A stretch of DNA of 7,479 nucleotides from UBA7236 sp964638865 (GTDB lineage Bacteria > Bacteroidota > Bacteroidia > Chitinophagales > BACL12): the NCBI GenBank assembly GCA_964638865.1, contig CAZXBG010000167.1, positions 1 through 7,479 of the forward strand, written 5' to 3'. Made by a program: the position numbers and the translations under genes. The notes under the pieces were generated by a model. That model was not told the origin of the DNA, made no database searches, and saw only the letters and a list, made by a program, of their open reading frames with translations. Below, piece after piece: positions 1 to 5,573 of the stretch. Positions within the stretch are counted from its first letter, which is position 1. Each line of letters opens with the position of its first letter.

Positions 1-8
1 AAAATTTT

Positions 9-46
9 ATCCCTTTTTATCCGCCAAATCCGCGTCATCAGCGCTT
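9..46. repeat. Degenerate 9-10 bp tandem units of ATCC type in the intergenic edge
   Basis: Four short units start with ATCC or ATCA at positions 9, 19, 28 and 37, so the spacing is 10, 9 and 9 bases. The last three carry a CCGC, CCGCG or CAGCG core. The stretch lies downstream of the dehydrogenase stop, with no open frame of note and no clear hairpin. From memory, similar 'atccgcgtaatccgcg' strings recur between genes in many Bacteroidota genomes, but copy number cannot be checked here. The patch is close to the window edge and may extend further left. Confidence 0.45.
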
Positions 47-85
47 CCTTTTTTCACCATCCATCCTTAGTTTTCCCGATACCCT

Positions 86-904
86 TTACTTCGTTTTCAC
101 CCTCACAATCATCCTATAATAAAGTCCCGGCAAAAACCTCCTGATATGTGCCATCCAAATTTCTTTTCCTCCGATTAAAACTTCGTTTTTATTATTCTTA
201 ATTGCTTTAATTATTTTACTGACACAAACATCAACCGGCATTCCGTTTTTTTGTCCGGGATCTGTTACTGCCTGATTTTTTCCATCACCTTTCACTGCAT
301 TGTAAGAAATATTGGTATGTATAAATCCGGGCATTATAATATGAATTTGAACCGGAGATCCTTTTATGGTATTTTCTGCTCGCATGGCATCAAAATATCC
401 TATTAATGCATGTTTACTTGCACAATACGAGGATCGATTCGGAACTCCGATTTTTCCGGTGATACTGCTCAATAAAATTATTTTACCATAACCATTTTTT
501 TCCATCTGCGGAATAACTGCTTTACTTAAAATAACCGAACTGGTAAAATTAATATCCATTATTCGTTGCTCTACATCTGCTTCAGTTTCCATTGCAGTTG
601 ACCGCTGACTTATACCTCCACTATTAATAAGCATATCTATCCTACCAAAAAAAGAAATTGCTTGTTCGGCTATAGAATTTAAGGAGGAGAGATCAGAAAG
701 ATCAACCGGTAAAACTTCAATATTGCTGCTGTAAGGAAGGCATTCCGTTTTAACTCTTTCGAGTTCATCTTTTCGGCGAGATGATAATATAAGTGTTGCT
801 TTTTGCCGTGCAAATTGTTTTGCAAGTTCTTCTCCAATACCGGAGGAGGCTCCCGTTATCCAGATCACTTTTCCTGTGGCGAAGGTTTTATTTTCGGCGC
901 TCAT
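86..904 (-). CDS. Short-chain dehydrogenase/reductase (SDR), DHRS7-like
   Basis: This is a 272-residue NAD(P)-dependent oxidoreductase of the classical SDR family, predicted to be cytoplasmic. The Rossmann motif TGASSGIG is at residues 17-24, and SSRR at 41-44 ends the second strand, which favours NADPH. The catalytic tetrad is N119, S147, Y160 and K164 (YCASK at 160-164), and MPGFIHT lies at 191-197. The usual NNAG motif reads NSGG at 94-97 and is followed by ISQRS; that variant is typical of the animal DHRS7/7B branch and its bacterial relatives. The last 35 or so residues extend past the core fold and are basic. The gene is the last of a minus-strand unit, starting 13 nt after the glycosyltransferase stop. 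The substrate is unknown; lipid or steroid-like carbonyl compounds are possible from the family. No terminator is obvious after the stop. Confidence 0.93.
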   Translation of the reverse strand: MSAENKTFATGKVIWITGASSGIGEELAKQFARQKATLILSSRRKDELERVKTECLPYSSNIEVLPVDLSDLSSLNSIAEQAISFFGRIDMLINSGGISQRSTAMETEADVEQRIMDINFTSSVILSKAVIPQMEKNGYGKIILLSSITGKIGVPNRSSYCASKHALIGYFDAMRAENTIKGSPVQIHIIMPGFIHTNISYNAVKGDGKNQAVTDPGQKNGMPVDVCVSKIIKAIKNNKNEVLIGGKEIWMAHIRRFLPGLYYRMIVRVKTK

Positions 905-917
905 GCAGCAAAGATAC

Positions 918-1622
918 TTATTGCCCCTTAGGATGTTTAATCATACTGTGATAGGTATTGCGGATGCGCAGCGGGCTGTAGACTCCTGACATAAACATAT
1001 ACATAGCTACAGCGTTTGCAATGTTCACTTTTGCCCAACTGTTGTTTTCATATTTTCTGGCAGATACCACTGCATATTCCGGAATTACTTTGAAAGAATA
1101 TTGTTTCATTATTCGTTTTACAAAATCATAATCTTCCATTATGATAAATTTTTCGCTGAAGCCGCTCAATGAAAAAAATATTTCTTTTCGCACAAAAAGT
1201 GTCTGATCTCCACCGCGACAGATCAAACCACCAAAACGATTAAAAAAAGCATTTACCTTCAATAAATATTTATCGGAATCAAATTTATATCGGAAACAAC
1301 CTGCATCATAATTTTGATGTAAAGCTTGCATTATGGATTCAAAACAAGTTGATGGAGGAATGCAATCGGCATGCACAAAATATAAAATTTCACCCTTTGC
1401 ATGCTGGGCCGCAAAATTCATTTGATTGGAGCGACCTTTTTTTGGAGAGAGAAGTACTGTTGTTTTAAATTGAGATGCAATATTTACTGTATTATCCTCA
1501 CTTCCCCCGTCGCATACTATACATTCTAAAATTTTATCAGAATTTATTGATGTAAGCCATGATAAAACTTTAGCAATATATTTTTCTTCATTTAGCGTGG
1601 GAATAATGATACTGATCTTCAT
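918..1622 (-). CDS. Family 2 glycosyltransferase, TIGR04283-like
   Basis: This 234-residue protein has a GT-A fold glycosyltransferase domain over nearly its whole length and no clear membrane helix. Residues 3-12 (ISIIIPTLNE) form the first strand and nucleotide-binding loop. DGGSEDNT at 38-45 carries nucleotide-contacting acidic residues. HADCIPP at 84-90 supplies the DxD-like metal site in its HAD form. RGGDQTLFVRKE at 136-147 and MEDYDF at 162-167 match the acceptor and catalytic-base regions. The SPKKGRSNQMN stretch (59-69), the HAD motif and the GDQ motif together point to the compact TIGR04283 branch, often annotated as rSAM/selenodomain-associated transferase 2. No radical SAM partner is visible here. 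The start lies 2 nt after the acetyltransferase stop, which suggests coupled translation. The acceptor is unknown. Confidence 0.92.
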   Translation of the reverse strand: MKISIIIPTLNEEKYIAKVLSWLTSINSDKILECIVCDGGSEDNTVNIASQFKTTVLLSPKKGRSNQMNFAAQHAKGEILYFVHADCIPPSTCFESIMQALHQNYDAGCFRYKFDSDKYLLKVNAFFNRFGGLICRGGDQTLFVRKEIFFSLSGFSEKFIIMEDYDFVKRIMKQYSFKVIPEYAVVSARKYENNSWAKVNIANAVAMYMFMSGVYSPLRIRNTYHSMIKHPKGQ

Positions 1623-1624
1623 GT

Positions 1625-2155
1625 TTAAATATTTTTTATCAGGATAAAATCATGTTGTGCATCCTCACCCAAAGTAAAGGTAGTTGTTCCTGAAATTACA
1701 AAACCCCGATGTTTATAAATCTCAATCGCTCTTTCATTCTTCTGCCAAACACCTAACCAAATATAATTACACCTATTTTCAAATGCAAATTTTTCGCTTA
1801 TGTTCATCAATTTACTACCAACTTTTAATTGCTGAAACTCCTTTACAACATAATATCGGGAAATTTCACAACCCTTTCCTTCCGGCATATACGTTGAATT
1901 TATGAGATTGAGTTTTACATAACCAATCATTTTTTGATCGTCATAGGCAATAAATAGGGTAGTTTCCTCATTTTTGAGTTCTGCAGCAATTGATTCAGGA
2001 CCAAAATGGGTGTTTATATATTCCTGCATATTTTCCGGGGTATTTTCCTTGTAATAACTTTGATAAAAAGTTTCAGAACATAATTTAGCAAGTTCAATTA
2101 TGTCATCTAAAGTGGCCTTAACTATTTGAATATTGACAAGGTTTTTCTCCTTCAT
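1625..2155 (-). CDS. GNAT family N-acetyltransferase, PaiA-like
   Basis: This is a 176-residue acetyl-CoA-dependent N-acetyltransferase, a single GNAT domain expected in the cytoplasm. The layout resembles Bacillus PaiA, a polyamine acetyltransferase of about the same length: ETFYQSYYKENTPENMQEYI at 28-47, IGYVKLN at 77-83, an acetyl-CoA binding region at 100-116, and WLGVWQKNERAIEIYKHRGF at 133-152, which is the signature for this branch. The pyrophosphate loop reads QQLKVG (108-113), so the first glycine of the usual Q/RxxGxG/A motif is lysine. Start: ATG at 2155, with no Shine-Dalgarno sequence. It is the first gene of the minus-strand unit and its stop is 2 nt before the glycosyltransferase start. 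Polyamine acetylation is a reasonable guess from similarity, but substrate prediction within GNAT proteins is weak. Confidence 0.9.
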   Translation of the reverse strand: MKEKNLVNIQIVKATLDDIIELAKLCSETFYQSYYKENTPENMQEYINTHFGPESIAAELKNEETTLFIAYDDQKMIGYVKLNLINSTYMPEGKGCEISRYYVVKEFQQLKVGSKLMNISEKFAFENRCNYIWLGVWQKNERAIEIYKHRGFVISGTTTFTLGEDAQHDFILIKNI

Positions 2156-2199
2156 GCGTCAATTTTAACACTTTGGCATCAAATTTTCCGTTTTGGTCG

Positions 2200-2227
2200 A
2201 AAATTTATATTATTTTTTTAGCCCCAA
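2200..2227 (-). promoter_or_regulatory. Candidate Bacteroidota-type promoter for the minus-strand operon
   Basis: Read on the minus strand, TTG at 2227-2225 is followed after 17 nt by TAAATTTT at 2207-2200, one base off the Bacteroidota -7 consensus TAnnTTTG. The spacing is at the short end of the 17-23 nt range described for flavobacteria. It would give a 5' leader of roughly 40 nt before the ATG at 2155. AT-rich DNA gives chance matches, so this is tentative. Confidence 0.3.
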
Positions 2228-2312
2228 TTGTAACTTTACGTCATATTTAAACGACATAGCGTTAAATAAGGTTAAAAGAAATGCACCTTAACATAATAAT
2301 TTTTAATTTCAC

Positions 2313-2328
2313 GTTACCGAAGGGTAGC
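2313..2328 (+). other. Small 5' leader hairpin upstream of the secreted protein gene
   Basis: GTTACC (2313-2318) can pair with GGTAGC (2323-2328) around a GAAG loop, giving six pairs with one G-U. It ends 17 nt before the ATG at 2346. It could affect translation or leader stability, but a stem this short also arises by chance. Confidence 0.25.
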
Positions 2329-2345
2329 ACTATAAAAACCGCAAA

Positions 2346-2726
2346 ATGAAAAACCTGATTGCTATCATATTTGTATTGTTAACAGGCGTTTCTGTTGTTT
2401 TAGCCGACGGGCCGGAAGGAGATAATCTACTCAATGCTGCTACTTGCACCGTAGATGAAACTGCTCAGCGGAGTTATTCGGCAAGCCAATCAGGGGAAAA
2501 GAAGATCTCTTATGCGTCAGTTTTACCCGCTCCGGACGAAAAAAATGTAGTTATAACCTTTACCATCAATGAGGATAACAAGATTCATGTTGTGGATGTT
2601 AAGGGTGGATATGCTTTTCTCAACCATTATATTAAATCATCACTCGAAGGCAAATTAATAAAAACGGAGAATGCCCTTCCGGGTATTAACTATGTTATGG
2701 CTGTTAAATTGCCAACTTCTGTATAA
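2346..2726 (+). CDS. Small secreted protein, unknown function, possible TonB C-terminal-like fold
   Basis: The protein has 126 residues. Residues 1-20 are a signal peptide (K3, hydrophobic core LIAIIFVLLTGVSVV, cleavage expected after VLA at 18-20). There is no lipobox, because the only cysteine is C34, so it should be a soluble periplasmic or secreted protein of about 106 residues. The mature part begins with a polar, low-complexity segment (21-60). It then has the pattern VVITFTINEDNKIHVVDVKG (68-87), a helix (89-103) and a final strand around YVMAVKL (116-122). That strand-turn-strand-helix-strand order recalls the small TonB C-terminal-like domains of many Bacteroidota secreted proteins; I infer this from pattern alone. 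A strong terminator follows and the upstream gene diverges, so it is probably transcribed alone. No function can be assigned. Confidence 0.82.
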   Translation: MKNLIAIIFVLLTGVSVVLADGPEGDNLLNAATCTVDETAQRSYSASQSGEKKISYASVLPAPDEKNVVITFTINEDNKIHVVDVKGGYAFLNHYIKSSLEGKLIKTENALPGINYVMAVKLPTSV

Positions 2727-2748
2727 ATTAATTATAAAAATTATAAGG

Positions 2749-2782
2749 AACCCTCGAACTTAATCGGGGGTTTTCTATTTTT
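2749..2782 (+). terminator. Intrinsic terminator after the small secreted protein gene
   Basis: AACCCTCGA (2749-2757) pairs with TCGGGGGTT (2764-2772) around the loop ACTTAA. This is nine pairs including one G-U, and it is followed by a T-rich tract TTCTATTTTT. The stem starts 22 nt after the stop at 2726. It separates this gene from the deacetylase operon. Confidence 0.85.
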
Positions 2783-2783
2783 G
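2776..2783 (+). promoter_or_regulatory. Candidate -7 element for the deacetylase operon, inside the terminator T-tract
   Basis: TATTTTTG matches the Bacteroidota -7 consensus TAnnTTTG at every fixed position and lies 77 bases before the ATG at 2861. No TTG is present 17-23 nt upstream, where the terminator stem lies, so only half a promoter is visible. T-rich DNA favours chance matches. Confidence 0.3.
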
Positions 2784-2860
2784 AGGCAGGAAAGGAGATT
2801 TCGGTTTTTCATTTTCTGTATGTGATGCCCGGCCTTTCATTTTTTAACGATACATTATTT

Positions 2861-5389
2861 ATGAAAAAAATAGCAGTAATTCTTTGTTTTTTAGGGTCCT
2901 TGCAAATTCTATTTGCACAACAAACGGAATGGAATTCCTCCAGAATTTTATTGGAGATCCAAAAGTTAAATACTACCGGTAGTGCATTATATATCGCCGC
3001 ACATCCCGATGATGAAAATACAAGATTAATAACTTATCTGGCGAACGAGAAAAAAGTGCGCACCGGTTATTTGTCTTTAACCAGAGGCGACGGAGGACAA
3101 AACCTTGTTGGTGATGAACAAGGTGCTTATTTAGGTTTAATACGCACACAGGAATTATTAGCTGCAAGAAGAACAGATGGTGGCGAACAATTTTTCACAA
3201 GAGCTGTCGATTTCGGTTATAGCAAAAGTGCAACAGAAACATTTACCAAATGGCCGCACGATAGCATTTTGAGTGATGTTGTTTGGGTGATCAGAAATTT
3301 CAAACCCGATGTGATCATCATGCGATTTCCACCTGACGAAAGAGCCGGTCATGGGCAACATACAGTAAGTGGAATTATTGCAGAGGAGGCATTCGCTGCA
3401 GCAGCCGATCCAACTAAATTTCCGGAACAATTAAAATATGTTTCGGTTTGGCAAACGCAGCGTTTATTTTTAAATAATTCTACCTGGTGGGATAAAGATT
3501 TGCCAAATAAAATTGCAAACGGTGAAAAAAATCTTGCCTGGTTAGATGTTGGAGGATATAATAATTTGCTCGGAAAAAGTTATGGCGAAATAGCTGCAGA
3601 AAGCCGAACAAACCATAAAAGTCAGGGATTCGGAAGCACACCAACCAGAGGTGAACAAAAAGAATATCTTGAATTAAAAAACGGAACGCCATTTTCCAAT
3701 AACGATATTTTTGAAGGAATTTCTACAACATGGGAACGTTACCGTCAGGGTGGAGAGATTAAAATAGCACTAGATAAAATAATTACTGAGTATAATGTGC
3801 TGCAACCGGAAAAATCTGTAGATGCCTTATTAAAAGTGTATACACAATTAGAAAATACACCTGCTGATCAATTGGTGGAATTCAAAAAACAACAGTTGCA
3901 AAATATTATTGTTGCATGTCTGGGATTATGGCTGGAACCGGTCGCGGAAAAAGATATGGTTGTTCAGTGGGAAAAACTTAAAATTTTCAGCAACGCTATT
4001 AAAAGAAATGAATATCCTTTAACATTGGAATCTATCACTGTTTTAGATAAAGAATATAAAGCGGGAGAAATTCTTCCCGTAGGAATAAATCAAATTGACA
4101 GTTTTGAAATTATGATAGATAATAGGATATCTTCATCTCCCTATTGGCTGGAAGAAAATTATGACGGATTATTTTCTGTTTCCGACCAAAAGTTACGTGG
4201 TAAGGCAGAAAACGACCCGGCACTTGCATTTATTTATAACGTTAGAATAGGGGAGCAGTTATTTAAAATAAAAAGAGCAGTTGTTTTTAAAGAAACGGAT
4301 GCTATTAAAGGTGAGTTATATAAACCTTTAAGTATAATTCCTGAAGTTTATATTAAATTGGATCAAAATAATATTTTTCTTAAAGAAGATGCACCTTCTG
4401 AAATTATATTTAATGTTCATGCAAATAGAGATATTTCAAATATGCCCATCACAATCAGAACGGATAATAATATTGAACAAAATTCTGAGAAAGTTTTTAT
4501 AACATTAAATAAAGGGGAATCACAAAATTATAAATTTACAGTGAAACCAAATGGCGAAATTACTAATTTAAAGTTTTTTAAGGTGAGAAGCGATACACTA
4601 TTTATCTTTGACGAAAACGATTATTCTGAACGCCACGTAACTATTGATACTTATATAGAAGTGGGAGCAAATTATACCATTGATTATGATCACATTCCCA
4701 GACAAGTAGTGTTCGAAGAAGCTAGTGTAAAACTGATCAAAACCGATATTGTAATTCCACAAATTAAAATTGCTTATGTTGAGGGAGCCGGAGATAAAGT
4801 GGATGAAAGTCTGCAACAAATTGGTTTGAACATTACCACTATAACACCGGAATCTATCACTTTGGCGGAATTAAAAAAATATGATGCTGTGGTGATCGGA
4901 GTCCGTGCATATAATACTTCAAAACCACTTGCTGATAATCAGAATATATTGATGCAATATGTAAACGATGGTGGCTTGGTTATAACACAATACAATACCA
5001 ATTGGGATATGTATACTGAAAATATTGGTCCTTACCCTTTTAAAATTAAACGCGGACGGGTAACCGATGAAAATTCACCGGTTGACTTTCTGCTACCGGA
5101 GCATAATGTATTAAATACACCAAATAAAATTACAAAACAGGATTTCGATGGTTGGATTCAGGAACGCGGAATTTATTTTGCAGAAGATCTTGCACCTGAA
5201 TATGCAACTCCCTTGGCATTTACCGATCCAAACGAAAAACCGCAAAACGGAAGTTTAATTATTGCAGATTACGGCAAAGGCGCATTTATTTACACCGGCA
5301 TCGCGTTTTTTCGGGAATTACCGGCGGGAGTGCCGGGAGCGTATAGATTGTTTGTAAATTTATTATCCTATAAAAACCAGTCTAAATAA
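2861..5389 (+). CDS. Secreted multidomain PIG-L (LmbE-like) family deacetylase
   Basis: This 842-residue protein has a signal peptide at 1-19 (MKKIAVILCFLGSLQILFA, cut before QQTEWN), so it acts in the periplasm or outside the cell. I chose ATG 2861 over an upstream GTG (2822) because it starts the signal peptide cleanly. The PIG-L zinc hydrolase domain covers about 40-250: AHPDDE at 47-52 gives the first metal ligands and the catalytic Asp, RGDGGQN is at 75-81, and HGQH at 164-167 ends with the expected third ligand H167. Residues about 385-630 look like beta-sandwich modules. Residues about 635-840 form an alpha/beta domain resembling a class I glutamine amidotransferase fold (IKIAYVEGAGD, YDAVVIGVRAYN, GGLVITQYN), with no catalytic Cys visible in it. 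PIG-L enzymes remove N-acetyl groups from sugar-like substrates; the substrate here is unknown. It is the first gene of a probable operon with a microprotein and a symporter. Confidence 0.92.
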   Translation: MKKIAVILCFLGSLQILFAQQTEWNSSRILLEIQKLNTTGSALYIAAHPDDENTRLITYLANEKKVRTGYLSLTRGDGGQNLVGDEQGAYLGLIRTQELLAARRTDGGEQFFTRAVDFGYSKSATETFTKWPHDSILSDVVWVIRNFKPDVIIMRFPPDERAGHGQHTVSGIIAEEAFAAAADPTKFPEQLKYVSVWQTQRLFLNNSTWWDKDLPNKIANGEKNLAWLDVGGYNNLLGKSYGEIAAESRTNHKSQGFGSTPTRGEQKEYLELKNGTPFSNNDIFEGISTTWERYRQGGEIKIALDKIITEYNVLQPEKSVDALLKVYTQLENTPADQLVEFKKQQLQNIIVACLGLWLEPVAEKDMVVQWEKLKIFSNAIKRNEYPLTLESITVLDKEYKAGEILPVGINQIDSFEIMIDNRISSSPYWLEENYDGLFSVSDQKLRGKAENDPALAFIYNVRIGEQLFKIKRAVVFKETDAIKGELYKPLSIIPEVYIKLDQNNIFLKEDAPSEIIFNVHANRDISNMPITIRTDNNIEQNSEKVFITLNKGESQNYKFTVKPNGEITNLKFFKVRSDTLFIFDENDYSERHVTIDTYIEVGANYTIDYDHIPRQVVFEEASVKLIKTDIVIPQIKIAYVEGAGDKVDESLQQIGLNITTITPESITLAELKKYDAVVIGVRAYNTSKPLADNQNILMQYVNDGGLVITQYNTNWDMYTENIGPYPFKIKRGRVTDENSPVDFLLPEHNVLNTPNKITKQDFDGWIQERGIYFAEDLAPEYATPLAFTDPNEKPQNGSLIIADYGKGAFIYTGIAFFRELPAGVPGAYRLFVNLLSYKNQSK

Positions 5390-5420
5390 TGGTCGCATGT
5401 AATTCCCGTTTCGTTATAAT

Positions 5421-5460
5421 ATTCGCGAAAATTCGCGCACTTTGCGTCTCCGTGGCCAAA
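5421..5460. repeat. Degenerate 10-bp tandem repeat between deacetylase and microprotein genes
   Basis: Four 10-base units follow in register: ATTCGCGAAA, ATTCGCGCAC, TTTGCGTCTC and CGTGGCCAAA. The first two are identical over seven bases and the third keeps the TGCG core. CGCGA at 5424-5428 can pair with TCGCG at 5433-5437 around a 4-base loop. The patch ends 11 bases before the microprotein ATG. It resembles 'ttcgcg..ttcgtg..cgtggc' intergenic repeats that I recall from Bacteroidota genomes; dispersal cannot be tested here. Confidence 0.5.
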
Positions 5461-5471
5461 CCATTGCCTGT

Positions 5472-5573
5472 ATGAAAGAAAAAAAATATTGGCGAAATTG
5501 GTACCTCTTCGTTGTTGCAGTTTTGGTATTGCAGATTATTATTTATTCATACATCACAAATAATCTGCAATGA
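5472..5573 (+). CDS. 33-residue single-pass membrane microprotein coupled to the symporter
   Basis: ATG at 5472 opens a 33-residue frame ending in TGA at 5571-5573. The N-terminus is basic (MKEKKYWRNW). Residues about 11-28 are a hydrophobic helix (LFVVAVLVLQIIIYSYI), followed by a short polar tail TNNLQ. The positive-inside rule predicts the N-terminus in the cytoplasm and the C-terminus in the periplasm. The stop overlaps the symporter start as ATGA, a classic sign of translational coupling and of a real gene despite its size. Some sodium:solute symporters have small membrane partners encoded just upstream (DUF4212 and DUF997 families); the YWRNW start loosely recalls the DUF4212 N-terminus, but this protein has one helix and is much shorter. 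I infer an accessory or stabilising subunit. A non-functional leader peptide that only drives coupled translation is the main alternative. Confidence 0.72.
   Translation: MKEKKYWRNWYLFVVAVLVLQIIIYSYITNNLQ

Larger units (their letters stand above)
2156..2345. other. Divergent intergenic region between two transcription units
   Basis: The minus-strand acetyltransferase unit and the plus-strand small secreted protein gene diverge from this 190-base AT-rich stretch, so promoters for both should lie here. A candidate for the minus strand is listed separately. On the plus strand, TAACTTTA at 2231-2238 is one base off the TAnnTTTG consensus but has no TTG at a fitting distance, so I do not call it. 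A direct pair GTTAAATAAG / GTTAAAAGAA sits at 2261-2280. No open frame was found that looks coding. Confidence 0.6.

Noticed and set aside
1684..1905. Plus-strand frame of 73 codons inside the acetyltransferase gene
   Set aside because: It lies opposite a well supported GNAT gene, has biased composition and no recognisable domain; it is an antisense shadow.
918..2155. Selenium or radical-SAM linked cluster, suggested by the TIGR04283-like glycosyltransferase
   Set aside because: No radical SAM, selenodomain or related partner gene is present in the window; the family name alone is not evidence.
2822..2860. GTG start that would add 13 residues to the deacetylase
   Set aside because: It would put MMPGLSFFNDTLF ahead of a textbook signal peptide that begins at ATG 2861; the shorter form is more credible.
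3158..3692. Minus-strand frames of 70-90 codons inside the deacetylase gene
   Set aside because: They are antisense to the conserved PIG-L coding region and rich in Cys, His and Phe, as expected from reverse translation of its codons.
5421..5460. CRISPR-like array
   Set aside because: The units are 10 bases with no spacers, and there are no cas genes; this is a degenerate tandem repeat.
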